DNA of 64,000 nt from Terriglobia bacterium (GTDB taxonomy: Bacteria > Acidobacteriota > Terriglobia > Terriglobales > Acidobacteriaceae), in NCBI GenBank assembly GCA_021324365.1, contig JAJPJE010000067.1:25066-89065 (forward strand), written 5' to 3'. The notes under the pieces were generated by a model. That model had not been told where the DNA came from, ran no database searches, and saw only the letters and a list, made by a program, of their open reading frames with translations. This document shows, in pieces, positions 51,388-59,853 of this stretch (within the stretch, counting starts at the first letter, position 1; each line of letters starts with the position of its first letter). The translations under genes and the position numbers were made by a program.

Positions 51388-51450
51388 GCGGCTGGGGCGG
51401 GTGCCCCATCCAAGCCCTCCGTTGGCTTGGTTGGGTATTTACCCCGCCGC
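51388..51450 (+). terminator. Large stem-loop immediately after the TROVE gene
   Basis: GCGGC-T-GGGG (51388-51397) pairs with CCCC-GCCGC (51442-51450), with a bulged T. Inside, CCAAGCC (51410-51416) pairs with GGCTTGG (51424-51430). It begins 3 nt after the stop codon. Probably a terminator or a genomic palindrome; a further structured RNA is less likely. Confidence 0.45.
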
Positions 51451-51517
51451 GATTTCTTTTGAAGTGGCGCTGCGCGCCTCGCCCGCGTTGCGAATCGGGC
51501 TCAGGTCTACGGGGTGC

Positions 51518-51541
51518 CCGGCCCTTCGCGCGAAGGGCCGG
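51518..51541. terminator. 24-bp palindrome between convergent TROVE and MmcQ genes
   Basis: The half-site CCGGCCCTTCGC (51518-51529) is followed directly by its perfect reverse complement (51530-51541). Placed at the convergent end of two genes it can terminate both. The 158-nt gap has no other gene. Confidence 0.6.
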
Positions 51542-51542
51542 A

Positions 51543-51950
51543 TTACGACCGGCGCTTGCTCCGACGCGCCTTTGACGTACTCGCTTTGCGCTTAGTCCCA
51601 ACCGCCGTCAGCTCCTGCTGCATTTTCTTCGTCAGCTTCGCAAATACCAGGCCGTACGACTCGCTGATCAGCGCACGAATCTCGTCAGCGCGCAGTGCGT
51701 TCAGGTCTTCGAACGCCACCCACATCGCCCTTGCCATGTACGGAGCCGGAATGATGCCTGGAATCTCGGTCAGCTCGGCAAATCTCTCAGCAGTGCATTT
51801 GCAGGAGAGGTGTGTCCGCGCCGAAGGCTCGAGAGAAACCACGGCAAACATTTTCCCGCCGACTTTGAAGACGAGATTGTCGCCCCATTGCATGGTCTCG
51901 GTGGCATGCGTCAGTGAAAGACAATGTTCACGAAGCCAGTCAATGTTCAT
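51543..51950 (-). CDS. MmcQ/YjbR family protein
   Basis: A 135-aa protein with the MmcQ/YjbR (CyaY-like fold) pattern: LSLTHATETMQWGDNLVFKVGGKMFAVV near the N terminus and PYMARAMWVAFED followed by ALISESYGLVFAKL. Proposed DNA-binding fold, function unknown. The C-terminal 20 residues are Lys/Arg/Ser-rich. Single gene converging with the TROVE gene. Confidence 0.92.
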   Translation of the reverse strand: MNIDWLREHCLSLTHATETMQWGDNLVFKVGGKMFAVVSLEPSARTHLSCKCTAERFAELTEIPGIIPAPYMARAMWVAFEDLNALRADEIRALISESYGLVFAKLTKKMQQELTAVGTKRKASTSKARRSKRRS

Positions 51951-52012
51951 GCGCGCCTGGCCATCCGAGAACTATACGGAACTCGGCCGTTCATTTCTGC
52001 AATAATCTGGGA

Positions 52013-52180
52013 ATGACCAAGGAAGCCTCTAAATCGAAGACGTGCCGCGCGTGCAACGGAACCGGCAAGGTGAACGAACCGAACAATGCCGCCAAACGAC
52101 CTGACTTTCACAATCCCGGCGGATTCTCCTCCGCCGCCCGCAAGGCCTGCCCGAAGTGCGGCGGAACCGGCAAAATCTAA
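52013..52180 (+). CDS. Small DnaJ-type CxxCxGxG protein
   Basis: A 55-aa protein from ATG 52013. Two repeats, CRACNGTGKV and CPKCGGTGKI, each a CxxCxGxG half of a zinc finger as in DnaJ; together they can bind one zinc. Too short for a J domain. The ribosome-binding site is weak (GGGA). Divergent from the MmcQ gene (62 nt). Confidence 0.7.
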   Translation: MTKEASKSKTCRACNGTGKVNEPNNAAKRPDFHNPGGFSSAARKACPKCGGTGKI

Positions 52181-52267
52181 ATCTCTCGCGGCTTGAAATT
52201 CTGCGTGCTCGCCTCTATTCGTTTACAGCCCGGGAAGAACCCGTCCCGCCTGCATGTTTGTCAAAGT

Positions 52268-53272
52268 TCATTTCGGCGCGTAGACCAGTACCGTGAACGT
52301 ATCCGGCTTCTCTTGTGGCCAGCGCTGGCCCGCAGGAGGTGGATTCAACTCCGCTCCGACCAGGTAGATTCTGTGCGACTTCGGGTCGAGCGCCATGGTG
52401 CGGGCACTCCGCATGGTGGGGACGTTCTCAAGAAGCTTGTAATTGTCACCTGTCGTTTGGACGACAGAAAGTGTTCCTTCGCCATTGGACGCGAATGCAA
52501 GTTTCAGGCCTGGATCAAACGCCGCAGCATCGGTGCCGCGTCCGGTATCCACGGTCGCAACGATTTTGCCGTTCTCCGAATCGACCACGACCATCTTGCT
52601 ATTGCCGCAAACCGCAAATAGACGATGCGCAGCCGTGTCGATCGCCAGCCCGCTGGGCTCTTCACATCCTTCGAGCTTCCAGGTCGCCGTGTTTTTCCAC
52701 GTCTTCGAGTCGACCACGGCGATCTGGCTCAGATCCTCGACGTTCACATAAACGTGTCCGGCATCAGCCGCTGCGAATTCCAGCTTGCCGCCGAGCGGCA
52801 CGTCGCCAACAACTTTCAGCGACTCCGGATCGATTGCCATCATGTTATGGCTGCGGCCGTTCATCACGATGATGTGCTTGGAAAAGGGGTCGTAAATGAT
52901 CGCGTCAGGATTCTCGCCGACTTTAATTTCGCCGGTCGGCTTAAGCGTTTTCAGGTCGAATACGGTGACGGTTCCTGCCCGGCCGTTGGTGAAGAAACCA
53001 CGGTTATTGTCCTGAACGAGAGCGGTGCCATGAACCCCATTCGCCGGCATTTCCCCGATCTGCTTGCCGGTGCTCGCATCAACCACAACCACGTGCATGC
53101 CGCGAGCAATGAAGAGACGATTACCCTGAGTGTCGTAGAGGAGATAATCCCAGCCAGGTCCGTTGCCGCCGAGAACAAATTTGTTTACCTGGTGATACTC
53201 CGGTGCGCTCTGCGCGAATGTAAACATGCTGACGAGCAACAGAGCGGGAACCAACCATCGCGGCGATTTCAT
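52268..53272 (-). CDS. Secreted YVTN-type beta-propeller protein
   Basis: A 334-aa exported protein. ATG 53272 (GAGGAG upstream) begins a signal peptide (MKSPRWLVPALLLVSMF; cut near FAQ). Repeated blades of about 40 aa follow, each with a VVDxxTGKxxGxx-like turn (VVVDASTGKQIGEM; VFDLKTLKPTGEIKVG; MAIDPESLKVVGDVPLG), the seven-bladed YVTN/NHL pattern. Ligand unknown; widespread in soil Acidobacteria. Single gene, preceded by a 165-nt gap with no other feature. Confidence 0.9.
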   Translation of the reverse strand: MKSPRWLVPALLLVSMFTFAQSAPEYHQVNKFVLGGNGPGWDYLLYDTQGNRLFIARGMHVVVVDASTGKQIGEMPANGVHGTALVQDNNRGFFTNGRAGTVTVFDLKTLKPTGEIKVGENPDAIIYDPFSKHIIVMNGRSHNMMAIDPESLKVVGDVPLGGKLEFAAADAGHVYVNVEDLSQIAVVDSKTWKNTATWKLEGCEEPSGLAIDTAAHRLFAVCGNSKMVVVDSENGKIVATVDTGRGTDAAAFDPGLKLAFASNGEGTLSVVQTTGDNYKLLENVPTMRSARTMALDPKSHRIYLVGAELNPPPAGQRWPQEKPDTFTVLVYAPK

Positions 53273-53437
53273 TGACTTTCTCCTCGGGGACCCTACGACA
53301 ATTTTAGGCGAGCATTCGCCGGAACTGACGAGCATATCCGCTGTTTCTGAAAACTACCTGAAAAAGTGCTGCACACATCTCTGGCCGGATAGGCAGCGTG
53401 ACCGAACGGCTCCGGTAATCGCTGGAGCGGCGTCAAA

Positions 53438-53653
53438 CTATCGCTGCACGTAGTGCACAACCGGTGGCGGATCGGACTTTACTGCCCACACGAGCGCCAC
53501 AATCCATCCGATAAATGTCCAACCGAGAAACAGGTTCAGCAGAAAGATTGCCAGCGTGTCTCGTTTGCTGCGGATGGCCGCGATGATCGCGGGCAAAAAG
53601 TAAAAGACGAAGCCCAATCCGAAGAACGGAAAGAAGAACAGTCCAAAGTCCAC
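53438..53653 (-). CDS. Superinfection-immunity (PF14373) type membrane protein
   Basis: A 71-aa inner-membrane protein from GTG 53653, with GAGG 6 nt upstream; longer frames start before the conserved region. Two helices: FGLGFVFYFLPAIIAAI and LAIFLLNLFLGWTFIGWIVA, the latter with the family's NLFLGWTxIGW motif. T4 Imm relatives block phage DNA entry, but most bacterial copies are chromosomal housekeeping-like genes with unknown role. No phage genes nearby. Confidence 0.85.
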   Translation of the reverse strand: MDFGLFFFPFFGLGFVFYFLPAIIAAIRSKRDTLAIFLLNLFLGWTFIGWIVALVWAVKSDPPPVVHYVQR

Positions 53654-53783
53654 ATTGCACCTCGCCAGGTCTGCGAACCCCTGCTCCGCACCCTCAAATG
53701 ATATACGCGGCCATCGCCAATTAGGTTCCTCTGCTTGCAAATTCGCATTTGGCAGGGTTCCGCTTCATTGGTACTCTCGATCC

Positions 53784-54071
53784 ATGTACATTCACATGTT
53801 CTCGTTCCGCTTCAAGCCGGGTGTGACCACGGAGAAAAAGCGACGGATTGTGAGCGAAATTAGCGTGTTCCAGGGGCAGATTCCAGGCCTGCTCGAAACG
53901 TCAGTGGGACTCAACATCTCGCCTCGTGGACAGGGCTATGAACTCGGCGGAGTGATGAAGTTCGAGGACAAAAAAGCTCTGGACGCCTACGAAGGCCATC
54001 CCGTTCACCAGCAGCTTCTGAGCTGGCTGATGCCGCTGGTCGAACCGATTGAAGTGGACTTCGAGGCCTGA
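53784..54071 (+). CDS. Dabb-domain (stress-responsive alpha-beta barrel) protein
   Basis: A 95-aa protein from ATG 53784: MYIHMFSFRFKPGVTTEKKR and YELGGVMKFEDKKALDAYEGHPVHQQL match the Dabb ferredoxin-like dimeric barrel. No catalytic residues can be assigned. It precedes kdsB by 3 nt and is probably co-transcribed. Confidence 0.9.
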   Translation: MYIHMFSFRFKPGVTTEKKRRIVSEISVFQGQIPGLLETSVGLNISPRGQGYELGGVMKFEDKKALDAYEGHPVHQQLLSWLMPLVEPIEVDFEA

Positions 54072-54074
54072 CCA

Positions 54075-54806
54075 ATGGACATCATTGCCGTCATCCCTGC
54101 CCGCCTCGCCTCTACCCGACTGCCCCGCAAGATTTTGCGCACCATCGCCGGTCGCCCCATGCTGGCCTGGGTCTATGAGGCTACTTGTCGATGCACGGAC
54201 TTGCGCGAAGTGATTGTCGCTACGGACTCCGACGAAATTCGCGACGTGTGCGAGAGCAATGGCTGGCACGTGCGCATGACCTCTCCGGACGCACGCAGCG
54301 GAACCGAACGCGTGCACGAGGTCTCGAATCAGATCGCTGCTGACATCTACATCAACGTACAAGGTGATGAGCCGCTGGCTCGACAGGAACACCTGGAAAC
54401 GCTAGTCGCGTTAATGCAGGATCCCTCATTCCAAGTCGGAACACTGAAGACACCAATTCCCCACAGCAGCAGCGATGTCCACAATCCCAACGCGGTCAAA
54501 GTGATCTCTGACGCGAAGGGGCGTGCTCTATACTTCTCGCGCGCCACGGTTCCATTCGATCGCGACCGCGTCGGCAACATCGCTTACTTTAAGCATCTCG
54601 GCTTTTATGCTTATCGCAAACAGGCGCTCGACCAGTTCGTTGGCTGGCCGGAGTCTTCGCTGGAGAAGGCTGAGCGGCTGGAACAACTACGATTCCTGGA
54701 AAATGGAATCGGCATCTCGGTGGCGGAAACGCCGTTCGATACAGTGGGTGTGGATACGGAAGAAGATCTGCAAAGAGTAGAAAAGATTCTGAAGAATCAG
54801 CGTTAA
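54075..54806 (+). CDS. kdsB: 3-deoxy-manno-octulosonate cytidylyltransferase
   Basis: Activates KDO with CTP for lipopolysaccharide assembly; 243 aa, standard length. Motifs: PARLASTRLPRKIL (residues 7-20) for the nucleotide, YINVQGDEPL (metal site) and the C-terminal GVDTEEDLQRVEKIL. Its presence shows a KDO-containing outer membrane. Follows the Dabb gene by 3 nt and its stop abuts the convergent M48 gene. Confidence 0.97.
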   Translation: MDIIAVIPARLASTRLPRKILRTIAGRPMLAWVYEATCRCTDLREVIVATDSDEIRDVCESNGWHVRMTSPDARSGTERVHEVSNQIAADIYINVQGDEPLARQEHLETLVALMQDPSFQVGTLKTPIPHSSSDVHNPNAVKVISDAKGRALYFSRATVPFDRDRVGNIAYFKHLGFYAYRKQALDQFVGWPESSLEKAERLEQLRFLENGIGISVAETPFDTVGVDTEEDLQRVEKILKNQR

Positions 54807-55967
54807 TCAGCGTTGATCTGCGGCTCTGGTTGCGCTTTTTCGCCAGTCTTCCGCCGCGGCAATTCTCTTCGAAATCGCCGGATGTGAATGGAAAAACCAT
54901 TCCACAAAGCGCGAAGGCTCGCGTTCCGCCATGTTCTGATCCGCCAACTTGTTCATCGATGAGATAAAGGGCGTCACGTCTGGAATCGATTTCAACGCAT
55001 ACCGGTCGGCCTCACGCTCCTTGCTGCGCGAATACGCATTCATCAGCGGCATGAGTAGGAAGGACATCACGGTGGACGTCAGGACCAGCAGCGGCAGGTT
55101 AGCGAAATCGTGCAGGCTCTCGAACATGCCGCGAACATCCACGGCGTAATGCAAGATCTCCGCCGTGATCCAGAAACCGAAGAAGCTGATTACGACCTCG
55201 ACGACAATTCCTTTCACGATATGGTTGTGGACATGATGCCCTAACTCGTGCGCGAGTACCGACTCGATCTCTTCTTCGCTGTAGTTCTCGAGCAGGGTAT
55301 CCGCGAGGATAATGCGTCGCGTAGCTCCCAAGCCCGCTAGAGCCGCGTTCGCCTTCTTACTCTTCTCGGAAAGCTCCCACTCATAGACTTCACGGACGTG
55401 CGTGCCTGCTCGATCACTCAGGCGGAGTAAACGCGTCCGCAGCGATTCATTCTCCAGAGGTCTGAATTTGTAGAAGAGAGGGAACAACACAACCGGCGCA
55501 ATCTGCGCGAAGAATACCGACAGGACTATAAAGACCGCCCACGCGATCATCCACCAGTGCTGGGGCGAGATGCGAATCGTCCAGTAAATCAACTCTACCA
55601 GGACCGTGCCAATCACCAGCGTGATTAACCAGGTTTTCGTCTGGTCCCAAACCCAGCTTCGAGTGCGCTGGTTGGAGAGGTTGTAGCGGTGCTCAAGGCG
55701 GAATCCGTAGTAGTCGAGGCCGAATCCGATTACTTTGCTGATCGCGAGCAATAAGCCCACATAAAAGAAGACCGCGAGGGTGTAATGCTGGCCCGCTCCC
55801 CGATACGACCAGTCGCGCAGATCGCTCGTCCATCCGGTCGCGAGCAGCACCACCAGGAAGGCTAGTCCGATAAGGAAATCGGCAAGCTCCAACCGTCGAT
55901 GAATGCGGTTATAGTGTCGCGTTTCCGGCGAATCAGGCTTCGCGGAGCTCGGGGAGGAGTCGGGCAT
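54807..55967 (-). CDS. M48 Ste24-like membrane endopeptidase, second copy
   Basis: A 386-aa zinc peptidase. Five or more helices, then VLAHELGHHVHNHIVKG with the HELGH motif and the third ligand in READRYALK. No signal peptide; the N terminus is cytoplasmic. It resembles the 43792 product over the helix after IRISPQHWW and the catalytic core, so they are paralogues. A CAAX-protease name would be transferred from eukaryotes; the bacterial substrate is unknown. Confidence 0.93.
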   Translation of the reverse strand: MPDSSPSSAKPDSPETRHYNRIHRRLELADFLIGLAFLVVLLATGWTSDLRDWSYRGAGQHYTLAVFFYVGLLLAISKVIGFGLDYYGFRLEHRYNLSNQRTRSWVWDQTKTWLITLVIGTVLVELIYWTIRISPQHWWMIAWAVFIVLSVFFAQIAPVVLFPLFYKFRPLENESLRTRLLRLSDRAGTHVREVYEWELSEKSKKANAALAGLGATRRIILADTLLENYSEEEIESVLAHELGHHVHNHIVKGIVVEVVISFFGFWITAEILHYAVDVRGMFESLHDFANLPLLVLTSTVMSFLLMPLMNAYSRSKEREADRYALKSIPDVTPFISSMNKLADQNMAEREPSRFVEWFFHSHPAISKRIAAAEDWRKSATRAADQR

Positions 55968-56070
55968 GCGGTGAGTTTATATCGTAAATCTGTCTATGCA
56001 GTCTACCGAACCGCTTTTACTACTAAGGACACCGAGAAAGAAGAGTGCGTCAACTTGGCGCTTCGCTTTC

Positions 56071-57504
56071 TTATGCCGCCGTAGCTTTTTCGAATACGAA
56101 TGCTTCCGCATTCGCCAGGATCTCTTTTACCAACTCCGGCGACGACGCCTCACAGTATAGGCGCATGAGCGGCTCGGTACCGGACGCCCGCAGCAGGATC
56201 CAGGTCTCCGCGCCCTGCCCCTGCGTCGGGGCATCGAGGAAGAGCTTCACACCGTCGAGATCCGCGCGTCTCGCTATGTTGTATCGGCCGAACTTCTTTA
56301 ACTCAGGCGAGTTCGCCCGCCTGATCGCTCCATACTTCACATCGTCCGGAATGTGCAGGTCGCGGCGGCCATAGTAATGAGGACCGAACTCGCGCTGCAG
56401 ATCAGCTACGATCTGTCCTAGCGGCTTCTTCTCATCCGCCATTACGTTCGCCAGCAGCAGAGAATTCAACATCCCGTCGCGTTCCGGCAGATGGCGGGGA
56501 ATGCCGATGCCGCCCGATTCTTCTCCACCGACCAGAACTTCTTTGCCCGAAAGCACCACATCACAAACGTATTTGAAGCCAATGCCATGTTCGATCAATT
56601 CACGTCCATACTTCTTCGCAATACGGTCCAGCATGCCGGTGGTGTTGAACGCCCGCGTGATCGCACCCGGCCACTTCTTATATTTCAACAGCCACATCAG
56701 TAGTACTGCGAAGCATTTGTGCGCGTCGACGAAAGTACCATCTTCGGCGACCGCTCCGATGCGGTCGGCGTCGCCGTCGGTACAGAAGCCGGCGTGACAA
56801 CCCTCGCGCACCACCATCTCCTGGCAAGCCCTCACGTGCGGCTCGATGGGCTCCGGATTGATGCCTGGAAACAGGGGGTTCAGCTCGTTGCGAATCTCGA
56901 CTACATCAACTCCCCGAGACCTTAGTATTCCGGCAACTACACCGCGGCCGGCGCCGTACATACAATCGACACCAATCTTGAATCCCGCTTTCGCGATTGC
57001 ATCGAGGTCCACGAATTTCGAGATGGCTTCGATGTAGGGCTGCTTGAAGTCGACTTCCTCAACTTTCGCCTGAATTCCCTTGGGCATGGCTCCGGCACGG
57101 ACTTCCGCCTCGATCTGTTTGATGATTTCCGGTCGGGCCGACCCGCCAAACTTTTCTTTGAACTTCACGCCGTTCCACGTGAACGGGTTGTGACTTGAGG
57201 TGATCACCACGCCGCCGGCGGTATCCCATTTCTTTACGCAATAAGAAATTGCAGGCGTAGGTACGTTTCCGTTGGAGAGGCGAACCGGAATACCAGCCGC
57301 TGCGAGGACCTCGGAAATCGCACGCGCGAAATTCGGCGAGCCGAAACGCGTGTCATATCCAACGAGCAGGCCCTTGCGTGCGTCTTCATTCTTCAGTACA
57401 TAGGAAGCAATCGCCGCGCCTACGCGGCGGACATTTTCGAAGGTGTAATCGTCGGCGATTACTCCACGCCAACCGTCCGTTCCAAACTTGATCTCTTTCG
57501 ACAT
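56071..57504 (-). CDS. Phosphoglucomutase/phosphomannomutase family enzyme
   Basis: A 477-aa alpha-D-phosphohexomutase. The phosphoserine loop is ITSSHNPFTWNG (Ser in SSHNP), the metal loop CTDGDADRIG, and the sugar-binding loop GEESGGIG; C-terminal phosphate loop RASGTEPLMR. Its start lies 2 nt after the manC stop in the transcription direction. With manC and manA just upstream it likely interconverts mannose-6-phosphate and mannose-1-phosphate. Some relatives act on glucose, so specificity is inferred. Confidence 0.92.
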   Translation of the reverse strand: MSKEIKFGTDGWRGVIADDYTFENVRRVGAAIASYVLKNEDARKGLLVGYDTRFGSPNFARAISEVLAAAGIPVRLSNGNVPTPAISYCVKKWDTAGGVVITSSHNPFTWNGVKFKEKFGGSARPEIIKQIEAEVRAGAMPKGIQAKVEEVDFKQPYIEAISKFVDLDAIAKAGFKIGVDCMYGAGRGVVAGILRSRGVDVVEIRNELNPLFPGINPEPIEPHVRACQEMVVREGCHAGFCTDGDADRIGAVAEDGTFVDAHKCFAVLLMWLLKYKKWPGAITRAFNTTGMLDRIAKKYGRELIEHGIGFKYVCDVVLSGKEVLVGGEESGGIGIPRHLPERDGMLNSLLLANVMADEKKPLGQIVADLQREFGPHYYGRRDLHIPDDVKYGAIRRANSPELKKFGRYNIARRADLDGVKLFLDAPTQGQGAETWILLRASGTEPLMRLYCEASSPELVKEILANAEAFVFEKATAA

Positions 57505-57506
57505 AC

Positions 57507-58616
57507 TCAGGTCAGCTTATTCAGCCTTTTCTCGTCCAGATACTTCACCACTTTCCCTACGTCCTGCGAATGCTCACGGGTCGTGATCAGCAACGCGTCA
57601 TCGGTTTCGACCACCACCAGGTTGCTGACGCCAACCGTCGCTACGAACTTCTTTGGAGAATGCACGTAATTTCCCGTCGCGTTCAGCGCAAACCCCGCAG
57701 CCGCATGCAAGATGTTTCCGTCCTCATTCTTGCCCGTACCGGCGCGATGCTCGTAAAGCGCGGCCCACGATCCCAGATCGTTCCAGCCATAATTGGCTGG
57801 AATACAGAAAAGGTTAGATGCATGCTCCCCCTTAGCTGAACGGGGCTCCAGGATCGCATAGTCCACGGAGATGTTTTCGCATCTCGGATACAACCTGGCG
57901 AAGACGCGTTCGAAGCTGCCTGTGCCGTAGGCTTCGGCGATCTTTTGTAAGAAGGGGGCGGTTTCGGGCAGATGTTCGCGCATCGCATTCGCCAGAGTGC
58001 GCGCTCCCCAGATGAACATGCCGCTGTTCCAGAAGTAATTGCCTGCGGCCACGAACTCCTCGGCCTTTTCGGCGTTCGGTTTCTCCGTAAAGCGCCTCAC
58101 GTGAAGGAATTCGCCTTGCGCCTTTTCGCCGGCTTCAATATAACCGTAGCCCGTCTCAGGACGGTGTGGCTCGATACCCATGACGACCATGTTTTCGCCT
58201 TGTGCGGCGAGTTTCACGCCCTGCTGCACCACCCGGCGGAATTCCTTTTCTTTGGCGATGACATGATCGGAAGGAAAGAGCCCGAGAATAGCCGTGGGAT
58301 CGAGTCGCTCCAGGATGAATGCCGCCAGCCCAATCGCGGGAGCCGTGTTGCGCGCCGCTGGTTCGGCGACAATTTGTTTCTTGCTGATCCTGGGCAACTG
58401 TCTGGCGATGCCGTCGCGAAGATCGCCATTGGTAATGATCCAAAAGCGTTCGGCTGGAGTGAGGGGCAACAGGCGCGCGACTGTCTGCTGAATCATGGTG
58501 CTGTCGCCATCCAGGGCCAGCATTTGTTTGGCGCGCTTACGCCGGCTTAAGGGCCAGAAGCGTGTGCCGCGCCCGCCCGCGAGAATGATCGGATAAAAGT
58601 TAGTTTTCGTCGCCAA
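57507..58616 (-). CDS. manC: Mannose-1-phosphate guanylyltransferase
   Basis: Makes GDP-mannose. The nucleotide loop LAGGRGTRFWPLSRRKRAKQ lies close to the N terminus, followed by FPSDHVI and later EKPNAEKAEEF, YFWNSGMFIW and GWNDLGSW. The product lacks the C-terminal isomerase domain of bifunctional ManC; a separate manA follows upstream. Start taken as TTG 58616, since the frame back to 58757 would overlap manA and has a non-homologous N terminus; no clear ribosome-binding site is seen for either. About 369 aa. Confidence 0.9.
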   Translation of the reverse strand: MATKTNFYPIILAGGRGTRFWPLSRRKRAKQMLALDGDSTMIQQTVARLLPLTPAERFWIITNGDLRDGIARQLPRISKKQIVAEPAARNTAPAIGLAAFILERLDPTAILGLFPSDHVIAKEKEFRRVVQQGVKLAAQGENMVVMGIEPHRPETGYGYIEAGEKAQGEFLHVRRFTEKPNAEKAEEFVAAGNYFWNSGMFIWGARTLANAMREHLPETAPFLQKIAEAYGTGSFERVFARLYPRCENISVDYAILEPRSAKGEHASNLFCIPANYGWNDLGSWAALYEHRAGTGKNEDGNILHAAAGFALNATGNYVHSPKKFVATVGVSNLVVVETDDALLITTREHSQDVGKVVKYLDEKRLNKLT

Positions 58617-58679
58617 AGTGCGTTCGTACCAATGAACTGTAGCGCCGGCTGCCTGCCCTAAGCGCACCCGGCTGTTCAG

Positions 58680-58697
58680 GCAGGCGTTCTCGCCTGC
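58680..58697. repeat. GC inverted repeat between manA and manC
   Basis: GCAGGCG and CGCCTGC with a TTCT loop. It lies between the manA stop and the manC start in the operon; perhaps an attenuating hairpin or a palindromic repeat. Continuation of transcription to manC is assumed from function. Confidence 0.5.
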
Positions 58698-58710
58698 TAA
58701 GTTTCTGGCC

Positions 58711-59706
58711 TTAAATCGACAGTGCCGTGCCGACGAGTCTGGTTTCCGGCTCGGCAAATTTTTTGGCCGGCACCATGCATTTCAAAAATTCTAATTCCCA
58801 CTGCGGGCGGATCAGCGCTTCATCAATCACCGCCGGAATAACTACCGACTGACCTGGGGAAATGCTGATCGGCTGGGCTCCCGCGCATTCGAGTACGCCG
58901 CTGCCACGCAAGGGAACAATGCATTGTGCTGCCGATTTTTCGCTGTGGGAGAGATTCCAGCTACTCGCTCTCAATTCGAATTTCTCGACCAGGAAACGTT
59001 GCGTCGCAATCAGCGTGTTTTTGCCATCGTCATAATTGTGAACAACTCTTCCGGCGTGCGTACTTTCGCGTGTAGCAGCCAACCCCTGATCGATATGTAA
59101 TTCGCGGGCACGCCCGTAGTCGTACAGTCGAAACGTTGTGTCGGAGCTCTGCTGCGTTTCCACGAGAATGGACCCAGGGCCGATAGCATGCACCGTACCC
59201 GCATCTACATAGATCATGTCGCCAGTGTGCACGTCGATCCAGTTCAGCAACTGCTCCGCCCGAACTTCGTTGATGGCGCGCTGCAACTGTTCTCGCGTGG
59301 TACCGGGCTTCAGGCCCAAGCCTACCTGCGCTCCCGGTTCGGCGGCTAAGACATACCAACATTCCGTCTTTCCCCACGGCTGACCTAGTGTTTGTGCATG
59401 TGCGTCATCGGGGTGGACTTGCACGGAGAGCTTGTCGTGCGGAAACAGAAACTTGATCAGCAGCGGAAAACGCTGCGGCTCAGGAGAAGTCTCCCCAACG
59501 AGCTCACGACCGAATTGAGATGACAGGTCACCCAGCGTTTTACCTGCGAGGGGGCCGTTCGCAACTTTGCATTGATCGCCTGTCAGCCATGCCTCCCCGA
59601 TCGGCTGCTCGCCGGGCACCTCCGAGTAAATCGGAGACAGATCCCGGGTACCCCATATGCGCTCGCTGAAAAAGGGTTTGAGAACCAATGGATACAGGTC
59701 AGACAT
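58711..59706 (-). CDS. manA: Mannose-6-phosphate isomerase, class I
   Basis: A 331-aa zinc cupin. ATG 59706 gives MSDLYPLVLKPFFSERIWG, the family start; upstream residues are not homologous. The metal-binding stretch FLFPHDKLSVQVHPDDAHAQ is present, and further on DVHTGDMIYVDAGTVHAIG. It supplies mannose-6-phosphate from fructose-6-phosphate, the first step of the three-gene GDP-mannose route encoded here (manA, manC, mutase). Confidence 0.93.
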   Translation of the reverse strand: MSDLYPLVLKPFFSERIWGTRDLSPIYSEVPGEQPIGEAWLTGDQCKVANGPLAGKTLGDLSSQFGRELVGETSPEPQRFPLLIKFLFPHDKLSVQVHPDDAHAQTLGQPWGKTECWYVLAAEPGAQVGLGLKPGTTREQLQRAINEVRAEQLLNWIDVHTGDMIYVDAGTVHAIGPGSILVETQQSSDTTFRLYDYGRARELHIDQGLAATRESTHAGRVVHNYDDGKNTLIATQRFLVEKFELRASSWNLSHSEKSAAQCIVPLRGSGVLECAGAQPISISPGQSVVIPAVIDEALIRPQWELEFLKCMVPAKKFAEPETRLVGTALSI

Positions 59707-59787
59707 GAACGGATGATAGTAAATGGGATCGTGGTAATCCCGCCAGCAGCTTAGACGCCGCCGCTTCGCCGATCGTTGCCGAAAGGC

Positions 59788-59810
59788 TAACCACAAAGGG
59801 CACAAAGGAA
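59788..59810 (+). repeat. AACCACAAAGGNCACAAA-type dispersed repeat, copy 3
   Basis: Reads AACCACAAAGGGCACAAAGG, in the 147-nt gap between manA and the aminotransferase. Related to copies at 25582 and 26405. The function of this short acidobacterial-looking repeat is unknown. Confidence 0.35.
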
Positions 59811-59853
59811 TCAAAACACAAGCTTGTAAACCTTGGTGTCCTTCCTGGTTTGC

